In this document: positions 7,654 through 15,991 of the stretch, piece after piece
Layout of the letters: every line of letters begins with the position of its first letter
Numbering within the stretch: the first letter of the stretch is position 1
From: Paenibacillus rhizophilus
Lineage (GTDB): Bacteria > Bacillota > Bacilli > Paenibacillales > Paenibacillaceae
Reading direction: 5' to 3'
Length of the DNA: 64,000 nucleotides
Assembly: GCF_003854965.1 (NCBI RefSeq)
Contig: NZ_RQPI01000019.1
Coordinates: 1 to 64,000, forward strand
The notes under the pieces: model-generated
What the model was told of the DNA's origin: nothing
The model's input: the letters and a program-made list of their open reading frames with translations, nothing else
Database searches by the model: none
Translations under genes and position numbers: made by a program

Positions 7654-8766
7654 ATGAGAAAAGGCTTGAAAAAGGGATTGTTAACAGGGTTTACGCTGCT
7701 GCTGACGGCAGGTCTTACGGCTTGCGGAAGCAACAACAGTGCGGAGAACGGAGCTTCTTCTTCGGCGGCGCCTGCGGCGTCGGCCGGCGCAGCGCCTTCG
7801 GCGGCAGCATCACCTGCACAATCGAAGGAGCCGGTGGAGCTGCTGAACGTCTCCTACGATCCTACTCGTGAATTGTATGAGAGCTATAACAAAGCTTTTT
7901 CCGCTTATTGGGAGAAAGAGACCGGACAGAAGGTGACGATCAAGCAGTCGCATGGCGGTTCCGGCAAGCAAAGCCGCGCCGTGCAGGATGGTCTGGAAGC
8001 GGACGTCGTGACCCTGGCGCTCGGATATGATATCGATGCCTTGCAAACGGCTGGTCTGATCAATGAAGGCTGGCAGAGCAAATATGAGCTTAACAGTTCT
8101 CCTTACACCTCGACCATCGTGTTCCTAGTTCGCAAGGGGAATCCGAAAGGCATCAAGGACTGGCCGGATCTGCTGAAGGACGGCGTAGAGGTTATCACTC
8201 CGAATCCGAAGACCTCGGGCGGGGCCCGCTGGAATTACCTGGCCGCTTGGGGTTATGCGCTGGATCATAACAACAATGACGAAGCCAAGGCGCAGGAGTT
8301 CGTCAAGAACCTGTACACACATGTGCCCGTACTGGATACCGGCGCGCGCGGATCGACTACAACCTTCGTGGAACGCGGAATCGGCGATGTCCTGATTGCT
8401 TGGGAGAACGAAGCTTATCTGTCCGTAAACGAGCTGGGCAAAGATAAATTCGATATTGTATATCCTTCGGAGAGCGTTCTGGCGGAGCCTCCGGTAGCCG
8501 TGGTCGATAAAGTGGTCGACAAAAAGGGAACCCGCGAAGTAGCCGATGCCTATCTGAAATATCTGTACAGCGAAGAAGGACAAAAAATCGCTGCAGAGAA
8601 CTACTACCGTCCGACGCTGGAAAGTGTCAAGGAACAATTCAAAGACAAATTCCCGGATATTAAGCTCTTCACGCTGGCCGACAAATTCGGTACGTGGAAA
8701 GAGACGCAGGAGAAGCACTTTAACGACGGCGGCATCTTCGACAAGATCTATGTGCCGGGTAAATAA
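7654..8766 (+). CDS. Sulfate ABC transporter substrate-binding lipoprotein
   Basis: A 370-residue extracytoplasmic binding protein. An N-terminal lipoprotein signal ends in LTACG, followed by a serine/alanine-rich linker of about 35 residues that tethers it to the membrane. The mature part starts with LLNVSYDPTRELYESYN, the typical opening of Sbp/CysP sulfate-thiosulfate binders, and contains KQSHGGSGKQSRAV and ITPNPKTSGGARWNYLAAWG, the ligand-loop motifs of that family. The ATG at 7654 is chosen because it gives the signal peptide and follows GGGGGAG; upstream in-frame sequence is leader RNA. It is the first gene of the operon with cysT and cysW, under the promoter at 7448. Confidence 0.9.
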   Translation: MRKGLKKGLLTGFTLLLTAGLTACGSNNSAENGASSSAAPAASAGAAPSAAASPAQSKEPVELLNVSYDPTRELYESYNKAFSAYWEKETGQKVTIKQSHGGSGKQSRAVQDGLEADVVTLALGYDIDALQTAGLINEGWQSKYELNSSPYTSTIVFLVRKGNPKGIKDWPDLLKDGVEVITPNPKTSGGARWNYLAAWGYALDHNNNDEAKAQEFVKNLYTHVPVLDTGARGSTTTFVERGIGDVLIAWENEAYLSVNELGKDKFDIVYPSESVLAEPPVAVVDKVVDKKGTREVADAYLKYLYSEEGQKIAAENYYRPTLESVKEQFKDKFPDIKLFTLADKFGTWKETQEKHFNDGGIFDKIYVPGK

Positions 8767-8844
8767 AGAAATCTGCGGAGTAAAATAGCTAGGCGGTGCT
8801 GATCGGCCAAGCGGAGCCGAAGGCGAAGAAAGGATGAACAATCG

Positions 8845-9681
8845 ATGAGTGTCACTGCTAAGGAGACGCGGCGGGGCGTGCTGCCCGGATTCGGCCTGAC
8901 GATGGGGTACAGCATTTTATACTTGAGTCTTGTAGTGCTTATCCCGCTGGCGGCGCTGCTGTTCAATTCCACGGGACTGACCTTTGCTAAGTTTTGGTCG
9001 GTAGCGAGCGACCCCCGGGTCCTCGCTTCCTACCGGGTCAGTCTGACCACAGCGGCGGCGGCCGCATTTGCTGATGGTCTGTTCGGTCTGCTGCTGGCAT
9101 GGGTGCTGGTGCGCTACCGGTTTCCGGGAAAAAGAATCTTCGACGCCCTGATCGATCTGCCGTTCGCGCTGCCGACGGCGGTGGCGGGCGTGTCGCTGAC
9201 GGCGCTGTACTCCAGCAACGGCTGGATCGGCTCGCTGCTTGAGCCGCTCGGCATCAAAGTGGCGTTTACGCCGCTGGGCATTACCTTGGCGCTGATGTTC
9301 ATCGGTATTCCTTTTGTTGTACGCACCGTTCAACCCGTACTTGAAGATATGGAGAAAGACACGGAGGAGGCGGCAGCCACTCTGGGAGCCGGACGCTGGC
9401 GCATCTTCCGCAAGGTGCTGCTGCCGGAGCTGATTCCGCCCCTGATTACCGGCTTTGCCCTGGCCTTTGCCCGGGGAATCGGCGAGTACGGCTCGGTGGT
9501 GTTCATCTCGGGAAATATGCCGATGCGGACGGAGATTGCTCCGCTGCTGATCATGTCGAAGCTGGAGCAGTACGACTATGCCGGAGCGACAGCCGTGGCG
9601 CTGCTGCTTCTGCTGATTTCCTTCCTGATGCTTCTTGTAATCAATATGCTCCAGCGCTGGACCCATAAGGCGTCGCGTTAA
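8845..9681 (+). CDS. cysT: Sulfate ABC transporter permease CysT
   Basis: A 278-residue inner-membrane permease with six predicted helices, one half of the sulfate/thiosulfate channel. The family signature DLPFALPTAVAGVSLTALY is present in the middle. The cytoplasmic EAA loop EEAAATLGAGRWRIFRKV, where the ATPase docks, is near residues 172-190, and FARGIGEYGSVVFISGN follows. The gene lies 78 nt after the binding protein and 34 nt before cysW, in the same orientation. No gene for the matching ATPase (CysA) is adjacent. Confidence 0.92.
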   Translation: MSVTAKETRRGVLPGFGLTMGYSILYLSLVVLIPLAALLFNSTGLTFAKFWSVASDPRVLASYRVSLTTAAAAAFADGLFGLLLAWVLVRYRFPGKRIFDALIDLPFALPTAVAGVSLTALYSSNGWIGSLLEPLGIKVAFTPLGITLALMFIGIPFVVRTVQPVLEDMEKDTEEAAATLGAGRWRIFRKVLLPELIPPLITGFALAFARGIGEYGSVVFISGNMPMRTEIAPLLIMSKLEQYDYAGATAVALLLLLISFLMLLVINMLQRWTHKASR

Positions 9682-9715
9682 AGCTCACACACCGAAAATT
9701 CAAGGAGGAATAAGC

Positions 9716-10579
9716 ATGGCTGGAACTGTCCCTCTTCGCGCCGGTCGGCGGCAAGCGGCTGTATCTTCGGCAGCCGTGAACGAATCGTCCGCGGTCAAAT
9801 GGCTGCTGGTCGGAGCTGCAGGGCTGGTGCTGCTCTGGCTGATCGTGCTGCCGCTGACCATTGTGCTGACTGAAGCGCTAAAACAGGGCTGGAACGTATA
9901 CTGGGCCGCCCTGACCGATCCGGACGCCGCATCGGCCCTGCGGTTGACCCTGCTTGTAGCAGCCATTACCGTGCCGCTGAACACGGTATTCGGCGTAGCG
10001 GCCGCCTGGGCCGTAGCCAAGTTTAAGTTTCGCGGCAAGGGAGTGCTCATTACACTCATTGACCTTCCCTTTGCCGTCTCGCCGGTTATTGCCGGCCTCG
10101 TATATGTTCTGGTCTTCGGCGCGCACGGCTGGTTCGGCCCGTGGCTCGACGCGCATGATATCAAAATTGTATTCGCCTTTCCGGGAATCGTGCTTGCGAC
10201 ACTGTTCGTAACGTTTCCATTCGTGGCGCGTGAACTGATCCCGCTGATGGAGGACCAGGGCACTCAGGAAGAGGAAGCGGCGCTTACGCTCGGCGCCCGG
10301 GGATGGCAGATCTTTTTTCGCGTAACGCTTCCCAATATTAAATGGGGCCTGCTCTACGGCATTATTTTGTGCAATGCGCGGGCGATGGGCGAGTTCGGCG
10401 CGGTCTCCGTTGTCTCGGGCCACATTCGCGGGGAGACCAACACGCTTCCACTGCATGTGGAGATTCTCTACAATGAATACCAGTTCTCCGCTTCCTTTGC
10501 GGTTGCATCGCTGCTACTGCTGCTGGCGCTCGTAACGATGGTAATTAAAAGCTGGCTGGAACGTAAAACCAGCTATTGA
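9716..10579 (+). CDS. cysW: Sulfate ABC transporter permease CysW
   Basis: A 287-residue partner permease with six helices. An unusual basic, alanine-rich N-terminal tail of about 25 residues precedes the first helix. The DLPFAVSPVIAGLVYVLVFG signature and the EAA loop EEEAALTLGARGWQIFFRV identify the CysW subfamily, together with NARAMGEFGAVSVVSGHIRG near the C-terminus. The start has a perfect AAGGAGG. The gene ends six bases before a second possible promoter driving yezD. Confidence 0.92.
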   Translation: MAGTVPLRAGRRQAAVSSAAVNESSAVKWLLVGAAGLVLLWLIVLPLTIVLTEALKQGWNVYWAALTDPDAASALRLTLLVAAITVPLNTVFGVAAAWAVAKFKFRGKGVLITLIDLPFAVSPVIAGLVYVLVFGAHGWFGPWLDAHDIKIVFAFPGIVLATLFVTFPFVARELIPLMEDQGTQEEEAALTLGARGWQIFFRVTLPNIKWGLLYGIILCNARAMGEFGAVSVVSGHIRGETNTLPLHVEILYNEYQFSASFAVASLLLLLALVTMVIKSWLERKTSY

Positions 10580-10628
10580 CAAATTGTAGAAAACCATGCT
10601 AACTTAAACCATAGTATACGGGTTGGAA
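10577..10628 (+). promoter_or_regulatory. Putative second promoter with the same operator motif, upstream of yezD
   Basis: TTGACA starts at about 10577 at the cysW stop, with a weak TAACTT about 18 nt downstream. An AACC...TTGGAA element follows at 10608-10628, resembling the operator-like motif upstream of the binding-protein gene. This suggests that yezD has its own sulfur-responsive promoter. Confidence 0.35.
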
Positions 10629-10686
10629 ATAAAGGAATTCGGTATGGAGCGGCAATCCGCTGCGGAAAGAAGAGGGGGCACGGTGA

Positions 10687-10902
10687 ATGGCTAAACCGCT
10701 GAAGGTGGATGAAGTTTGGCTGGAGAGGATTGCGGGACTTCTGGACAATATGGAATTCGGCTCTCTGCATATTGTGGTGCATGAGGGACAGATCGTGCAA
10801 ATGGAGCGGACGGAACGCAAACGGTTCGAGAACGCTCCCGCACGGCACAGCGGGGAAGCCGGAAGCCGGCGTCCCGATACCCGTGCGGCGGGACGAGGAT
10901 AA
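10687..10902 (+). CDS. YezD-family small protein (DUF2292)
   Basis: A 71-residue protein. The N-terminal half (DEVWLERIAGLLDNMEFGSLHIVVHEGQIVQME) is the conserved DUF2292 domain, which commonly sits beside sulfate or sulfonate assimilation genes in Bacillales. The C-terminal 25 residues are basic, glycine/arginine-rich and probably disordered. Its molecular role is unknown; a regulatory or accessory role in sulfur uptake is inferred from context. GGGGG lies upstream of the ATG. It is the last gene before a strong terminator. Confidence 0.75.
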   Translation: MAKPLKVDEVWLERIAGLLDNMEFGSLHIVVHEGQIVQMERTERKRFENAPARHSGEAGSRRPDTRAAGRG

Positions 10903-10962
10903 CCTGCAAGTCCCTGCTGTGCATAGGGTAAGCAATCTTAATTAGATGTTTTGATCCGCAGA

Positions 10963-11005
10963 CAGCGGCCCGCTCCCGGGATATGGGAGCGGGCCGCTGC
11001 TGTGT
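10963..11005 (+). terminator. Rho-independent terminator of the sulfate-uptake operon
   Basis: A 15-bp GC-rich stem (10963-10977 with 10985-10999) with a 7-nt loop and a short T-rich tail. It separates yezD from the convergent 11022-11330 gene. Confidence 0.8.
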
Positions 11006-11021
11006 TTATTAGGCCTGTGAC

Positions 11022-11330
11022 TTAGTAACGGGGCGTCCGCCGCGCCGATGAAATACCCTCGATCAGCAGAACCACAGCCGTTATGGCGTGCATGATCCAA
11101 CCGACGATCGGAATAAAGGCGACAATGGAAGTGACGACTCCGATGACGTTACCGATGACGGGACCCCGCTCATTATACAGCACGGCAATAGCAATGGCAT
11201 GCAGCAGAAAAGCGACCCCCAGCGGCAGCCAGGCGTTAGCCACCACGAATGCGCCACCGATGAACGGAAGCGCCAGAAAAGCCTCATAAGCGAAAGTGCC
11301 CCATTTAAACAGTTTTCCCCAAGAAGACAT
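11022..11330 (-). CDS. Small hydrophobic membrane protein
   Basis: About 102 residues with three or four hydrophobic helices, starting MSSWGKLFKWGTFAYEAFLALPFIGG and ending with a basic SSARRTPRY tail. There is no signal peptide beyond the first helix. I do not recognise a named family with confidence; it resembles small uncharacterised membrane proteins of Bacillales. The start is uncertain: the ATG at 11330 follows GAAGGAG without spacing, and GTG or TTG codons 9 and 12 nt upstream are possible. Confidence 0.6.
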   Translation of the reverse strand: MSSWGKLFKWGTFAYEAFLALPFIGGAFVVANAWLPLGVAFLLHAIAIAVLYNERGPVIGNVIGVVTSIVAFIPIVGWIMHAITAVVLLIEGISSARRTPRY

Positions 11331-11490
11331 CTCCTTCACCAACCTTTCCTTATATTACTATTCCATAGAACATGCGGTGATACAAGGTTTGCCGTCCTGT
11401 ACCGTCTCCTGAATAGGGTTATTTTCAACCGCTTGGCGAATTGGGTAATACTCGTTGTGGGTCATTAACGATTGCAGGAGGACGCGCAAT

Positions 11491-12165
11491 ATGGATTATG
11501 AATTAATTACGATCAAGCTGGTCACCGGTTTCATCGGCTTATGGATAATGACGCGGCTGCTCGGGAAGAAGGAGATTTCCCAGCTTACTCCCTTCGACTT
11601 TGTCTCCGCGCTAATGCTGAGCGAAATTGTTGGCAATACCATTTACCAGGAGGATGCGCATTACTTTCAGCTCGTCTACGGACTGGTTCTGTGGGGGGCA
11701 TTGTCCTATTTATTCGAAAAAGTGACGCAGCACGCCAAACGGATGCGCGCGCCGCTGGAAGGGTCAACCTCCGTCCTGATCTGCAACGGCAAAATCGACA
11801 TGAAGGAAATGAATCGCAACCGGCTCGATTTCGGACAGCTGCGGATGATGCTGCGGCAGAAGGATATTTTTGCGCTGGAGGAAGTGGCGTATGCTATATT
11901 TGAGAAAAACGGCTCGCTCAGCGTGATCAAAAAGCCGGATTACGAAATGCCGGCTAGAAAAGACCTGGGAATGCCGCATGAGGAGGCTTCATTTGTCTAC
12001 TCCCTCGTAGAGGGAGGAGACATACTGGAGGACAATCTGAAGAAGATCGGAAAGGATAAGGCTTGGCTGGAAGGCGGGCTGCGGGACCAGGGATACCGGG
12101 ATGCCGCATCTTTGGTTTTTGTGGAATGGAGCAAAAACGGAGGCTTTTTTGTCATTGAGCGTTAA
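11491..12165 (+). CDS. DUF421 (YetF/YcaP-type) membrane protein
   Basis: A 224-residue protein. Three N-terminal membrane helices (about residues 5-85) include LLGKKEISQLTPFDFVSALMLSEIVGN, the DUF421 hallmark. A cytoplasmic alpha/beta domain follows with the conserved ICNGKIDMKEMNRNRLDFGQL and RQKDIFALEEVAYAIFEKNG segments. Members are found in spore-forming Bacillales, several linked to spore or germination physiology, with no known enzymatic activity. The ATG at 11491 has GGAGG at good spacing; upstream in-frame codons lack a site. It is transcribed alone. Confidence 0.85.
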   Translation: MDYELITIKLVTGFIGLWIMTRLLGKKEISQLTPFDFVSALMLSEIVGNTIYQEDAHYFQLVYGLVLWGALSYLFEKVTQHAKRMRAPLEGSTSVLICNGKIDMKEMNRNRLDFGQLRMMLRQKDIFALEEVAYAIFEKNGSLSVIKKPDYEMPARKDLGMPHEEASFVYSLVEGGDILEDNLKKIGKDKAWLEGGLRDQGYRDAASLVFVEWSKNGGFFVIER

Positions 12166-12216
12166 CGGTCACTCTTTAATGAGAATTTCGATGCGGGGAA
12201 AGGAACGAAGACGACA

Positions 12217-12630
12217 ATGAATGAAGTGAACAAGGTGGAGATTCGCCGCGGGGCGCCGTCAGTTGAGGACTATTTAAATCTGCGGCTTGAAGCGGGCTTA
12301 AGCCCGATGAGCCGGGAGGGGGCCGAGATTGGCCTGCCGCGTTCGCTGTTTGCGGTAACGCTGGTTGAGAACGGTGAGACCGTCGGCATGGGACGGGTGA
12401 TTGGAGACGGGGGATGTTTCTTTCAAGTCACGGATATTGCCGTCAAGCCTTCCCGTCAGGGACAGGGGCTTGGGAAAGCGATAATGAGGGAGATCCGAGA
12501 TTTTCTAGATACGGTGCCCGTCCCCTCCTACGTCAGCCTCATTGCCGATGGAGAGGCGGCGAAGCTGTACGGCAAATTCGGATTTGCGTCCGTACATCCG
12601 GAGTCTCAGGGGATGTTTTTGCGCCGCTGA
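12217..12630 (+). CDS. GNAT-family N-acetyltransferase
   Basis: A 137-residue acetyl-CoA-dependent acetyltransferase of unknown substrate. The A motif for acetyl-CoA binding is VTDIAVKPSRQGQGLGKAIM (about residues 72-91), with the R-Q-G-Q-G-L-G turn. The C-terminal KLYGKFGFASVHPESQGMFL is the usual motif B end. The length is normal for single-domain GNATs. It follows the DUF421 gene by about 50 nt and may be co-transcribed with it. Confidence 0.85.
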   Translation: MNEVNKVEIRRGAPSVEDYLNLRLEAGLSPMSREGAEIGLPRSLFAVTLVENGETVGMGRVIGDGGCFFQVTDIAVKPSRQGQGLGKAIMREIRDFLDTVPVPSYVSLIADGEAAKLYGKFGFASVHPESQGMFLRR

Positions 12631-12924
12631 ATCTTTGTCTTGTGAACAAACTGGGGGGCGATAGCGGCCGCCTCTGTCTACGGATTTCATCCGCGAAGAG
12701 CACTATAAATCAAGAATCTCAAGTTCATTTCGTATAGACGGAAAAAGCGGAGCTAATTGGCTCCAAAGCCGAGGTGCAACGCGGATAAAAGGGAAAAGCT
12801 CCATCTAAATCGGGCAGGTGCTGTGGAATTCGCCTTTATGTCGTGCCCCACATCGAATCGTGGATGAACGAGGAAGGAAAGACTGAGCATGAAAAATTGT
12901 AAAGCCGAAAGAGGGGAAAGGGAT

Positions 12925-13557
12925 ATGAAAATCGTACTGTTCGGCGCATCGGGAACGATTGGCCGCGCCATCCTGGAAGAAGCGCTGAAGCGAAAGCATG
13001 AGGTAACGGCGGCGGTCCGGCGGCCGGAGGCGCTGGAAGTTCAGCACACCGGCCTGCTTACGCTGTCCGCCGATCTGCTGAGACCGGAAGAGGTGGCTCG
13101 GGCCGCCAAAGACCATGAGGCTACAATCAGCGCCTACGGTCCGGAATTCGGAGCGGAGGGTGAACTGCTTGAGGTCGCCCGCTCGCTGGTCGAAGGACTA
13201 AAGACGGCCGGCGTGAACCGGCTGATTGTGGTCGGCGGTGCGGGAAGTCTGAAGACGGACTCGGGAGACCGGCTGATGGACACGCCGGAGTTCCCGGAGG
13301 AAATAAAGCCGCTGGCGGCGGCTCATGCCGACGCTTATGAAATCTATGCGCAGTCCGGTCTCGACTACACGTATGCCAGCCCCGCCGCGATTATTACGCC
13401 GGGGCGGCGTACGGGACAGTTCCGTGTCGGTCTGGACAGGCTCGTCGTGGATGAGAACGGCAAAAGCGAGATCAGCACCCAGGATTACGCCGCCGCGGTT
13501 GTCGATGAATTGGAGGAAGGGAATTTCATCGGGGCGCGGTTCACGGTGGGATATTAA
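12925..13557 (+). CDS. NAD(P)-binding oxidoreductase, atypical SDR/NmrA-like (YwnB type)
   Basis: A 210-residue protein starting MKIVLFGASGTIGRAILEEALKR, a GxxGxxG Rossmann nucleotide-binding motif at residues 7-12. Later segments (VVGGAGSLKTDSGDRLMDTPEFP, LDYTYASPAAIITPGRRTG) match the NmrA-like/SDR a5 group, including B. subtilis YwnB. The catalytic Tyr-Lys pair is absent, so it may act as a sensor or reductase of unknown substrate. The ATG at 12925 after GAGGGGAAAGG is preferred over an upstream ATG at 12889. It precedes the NAD(P)H-hydrate repair gene by 30 nt. Confidence 0.8.
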   Translation: MKIVLFGASGTIGRAILEEALKRKHEVTAAVRRPEALEVQHTGLLTLSADLLRPEEVARAAKDHEATISAYGPEFGAEGELLEVARSLVEGLKTAGVNRLIVVGGAGSLKTDSGDRLMDTPEFPEEIKPLAAAHADAYEIYAQSGLDYTYASPAAIITPGRRTGQFRVGLDRLVVDENGKSEISTQDYAAAVVDELEEGNFIGARFTVGY

Positions 13558-13587
13558 CGCGTAAGCAAGGGAAGGGGAGAACAGGGA

Positions 13588-15447
13588 ATGCATTTGGTGA
13601 CGGCGGAAGAAATGCGGCGACTCGACCGCATCACGATTGACCGGCTGGGCATTCCGGCGGCCGCGCTGATGAAAAATGCCGGGCGTGCCATCGCGGAGGA
13701 GATTATCGCCCTCTGCAATCGGCGGGGCGAGGCCGGCACGGCAGGCGGCCCACGGCAGGGAGGCGAAGCGGCGCGGGACAATGGCGCGCCGCGGAATGCC
13801 GGAGCGTGGGCGGCAGGCGGCGCCCACGGAGAAGCGGCCGCGCCGGGAGCCGGCGGAACGCGGCGTGCTGCCGCGCGAAGCGGCGTGCGCGGCGATGCCG
13901 CCGCAGGCATGGCGCCGCGCAGCGGCGGGAACGGCGGCGATGGCGGCGATGCCGGTGCCGCGGGCATAACGCCCCGCAGCAGCGGCCCGGGCGGCGCTGC
14001 GGTAACGCCGCCGAAGCTTGTCATCAGCGGCGATGCCGCGCTGATGACGGAGCATGCCGAGAGCGAGCATTGGCTCGTGCTCGTCGGCAAGGGCAACAAC
14101 GGCGGCGACGGCCTGGTCGCCGCCCGGTATTTGCGCGAGGCGGGCATCGCCGTCTCGCTCTTGTACGCGGTCCCGCCGGAGTCACTGACCGGCGAGGCCG
14201 CCCTGCAGCGCGATGCCGCTGCGGCGATGGGTCTGCCTGCCGCCGTGCATGGCGGCGGCGGCCCTGACTTCGCCGGGTACAGCGGCATCCTGGATGCGCT
14301 GCTGGGCACGGGCGCCGCGGGAGCGCCGCGCGGCGCCTACGCGGAGCTGATTGCCGCGGCGAACGCGAGCGGCAAGCCCGTCGTGTCCGCGGACATCCCG
14401 AGCGGGCTGGATGCGGACACGGGAGAGACGCATGAGCCGTGCATTCAGGCGTCGCTTACGGTCTGCCTCGCCTTCCTCAAGCGAGGCCTGCTTCAGTACC
14501 CCGGAGCGGGAGCCGCCGGCCGCATCGTCGTTCGCTCGATCGGCATTCCGGCCGGACTCGCCCGGGAAGAAGGCTTGTCCGCCTATTGGCTGACGCCCGC
14601 CGTTCTGGAAGGCGTGCTGGGCGTCGATGTATCGCGCCGCCGCGCGCCCGACGGGCACAAGGGCACTTACGGCCATGTGCTGGTGGCCGCCGGAAGCCTC
14701 CGCATGAGCGGCGCCGGCCTGCTCGCGGCCCGCGCCTCGTTGCGGGCGGGCTGCGGGCTTACGACCTGGGCCGTGCCGGGCAAGCTGCTGCCTCTTCTGG
14801 TTTGCGCGGCTCCCGAGCTAATGCTGGCCGATGCCGGCGGAGAAGCGGACGGAACCTGGAATGCTTCGGCTGCGGAAGAAGTGCTGAAGCTCGCCGATGG
14901 GCGGGATGTGCTCGCGATAGGTCCGGGAATCGGGCGTTTCGAAGACGACAAGGCTTGGCTGAAGGCCATTTGGGAAGGCGCGGAATGTCCGCTGGTGGTG
15001 GACGCCGATGCGCTGAACATCCTGGCCGAGTGTGATTACGGGTCATGGCGGCAGCGCCGGGCACCCGTAATCCTGACGCCGCATCCCGGCGAAATGGCCA
15101 GACTGGCCGGCGTGAAGACGAAGGAGGTCCAGCGGGACCGGACCGGTCTGGCATTGTCCTTTGCCCGGGAGCGCGGCGTAACGCTCGTGCTGAAGGGAGC
15201 GCATACGGTGATTGCCTCGCCGGACGGCAGGGTCTTCGTCAATACGACCGGCCACCCCGGAATGGCCACCGGCGGCGCGGGCGACTGCCTGACGGGTATA
15301 ATCGCCGGTCTGCTGGCGCAGGGGCTGGACGGCGCTCAGGCAGCGGCGTTCGGTGTCTATCTGCATGGACTGGCGGGCGAAAGGGCGGCGCTCCTCCGGG
15401 ATGATCCGGCGTCGGTTATCGCCTCGGATATTATCGAGGCTCTTTGA
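13588..15447 (+). CDS. Bifunctional NAD(P)H-hydrate epimerase / ADP-dependent NAD(P)H-hydrate dehydratase
   Basis: Repairs damaged NADHX and NADPHX: the N-terminal epimerase (NnrE/YjeF_N) interconverts R and S forms and the C-terminal dehydratase (NnrD, ribokinase-like) dehydrates the S form. The 619-residue protein opens MHLVTAEEMRRLDRITIDRLG. GKGNNGGDG (about 167-175) is the epimerase signature; VLVAAGSLRMSGAGLLAARA, TPHPGEM (near 497) and GMATGGAGDCLTG (about 556-568, catalytic Asp) belong to the dehydratase. Residues about 47-145 are an Ala/Gly/Arg-rich, very GC-rich low-complexity insert between the first helix and the epimerase core; family members usually have only a short linker there. 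It should be cytoplasmic. Confidence 0.92.
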   Translation: MHLVTAEEMRRLDRITIDRLGIPAAALMKNAGRAIAEEIIALCNRRGEAGTAGGPRQGGEAARDNGAPRNAGAWAAGGAHGEAAAPGAGGTRRAAARSGVRGDAAAGMAPRSGGNGGDGGDAGAAGITPRSSGPGGAAVTPPKLVISGDAALMTEHAESEHWLVLVGKGNNGGDGLVAARYLREAGIAVSLLYAVPPESLTGEAALQRDAAAAMGLPAAVHGGGGPDFAGYSGILDALLGTGAAGAPRGAYAELIAAANASGKPVVSADIPSGLDADTGETHEPCIQASLTVCLAFLKRGLLQYPGAGAAGRIVVRSIGIPAGLAREEGLSAYWLTPAVLEGVLGVDVSRRRAPDGHKGTYGHVLVAAGSLRMSGAGLLAARASLRAGCGLTTWAVPGKLLPLLVCAAPELMLADAGGEADGTWNASAAEEVLKLADGRDVLAIGPGIGRFEDDKAWLKAIWEGAECPLVVDADALNILAECDYGSWRQRRAPVILTPHPGEMARLAGVKTKEVQRDRTGLALSFARERGVTLVLKGAHTVIASPDGRVFVNTTGHPGMATGGAGDCLTGIIAGLLAQGLDGAQAAAFGVYLHGLAGERAALLRDDPASVIASDIIEAL

Positions 15448-15495
15448 ATGAACCTGCTGCGCTGAAGTCTTACGGTTCTTGCCGGAGCGGCGCGC

Positions 15496-15942
15496 TCAGA
15501 ACAGCAGCAGGCAGAGCAGCGGGACGAATAGGGCGAACACGGGCAGCAGCGCCGGAATTCGCTCTCCGGCATGCTGGGTCAAGCGGAACAGGAGCAGTAC
15601 CGCAATTCCGGGAAATGCGCTGTCTGCCCAGCCGCTTCCCTGGTCATGGGCAAGCCACAGCCCCGCGCCGAATCCGGCAAGAGCATAAATGATCGGGACC
15701 ACGGCCCTTGACCGGGTTCCCGTCAGCTTCAGCAAGCCGTCGGCCAGGAGCGAGACGGTAAGGGCATAGGCGTATACGTTGTAGGCCGGAGCGGACAGCC
15801 AGCCTATGGCGGTATGGGGCAGAACAAGGGACAGCAGGCCCAGCAGCGTGAAGGTCAGGCCGGCGGCGGACAGCTTGCTCAAGGCATACATGCCCGCCGT
15901 TAGGCGGATGGACGGGACGTTTTTGATCCGGACAGGTTTCAT
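15496..15942 (-). CDS. Small four-helix membrane protein of unknown function
   Basis: A 148-residue protein with about four hydrophobic helices, starting MKPVRIKNVPSIRLTAGMYALSKL and ending in a leucine/phenylalanine-rich helix with almost no C-terminal tail. The ATG at 15942 was chosen for its AAAGGAG site; the open frame extends further upstream without a site. I do not recognise the family. It lies 49 nt downstream of the oxidoreductase gene at 15992-16891, so both may be one transcript. Confidence 0.65.
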   Translation of the reverse strand: MKPVRIKNVPSIRLTAGMYALSKLSAAGLTFTLLGLLSLVLPHTAIGWLSAPAYNVYAYALTVSLLADGLLKLTGTRSRAVVPIIYALAGFGAGLWLAHDQGSGWADSAFPGIAVLLLFRLTQHAGERIPALLPVFALFVPLLCLLLF

Positions 15943-15991
15943 ACCGATTTCTCCTTTGGTGAATTGTACTTCTTCGACGCGAAGGAAGGCC

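Noticed and set aside
13198..14309. Overlapping long frames in the GC-rich insert of the hydrate-repair gene
   Set aside because: All six frames are open here because of high GC; only the sense frame continues into conserved domains.
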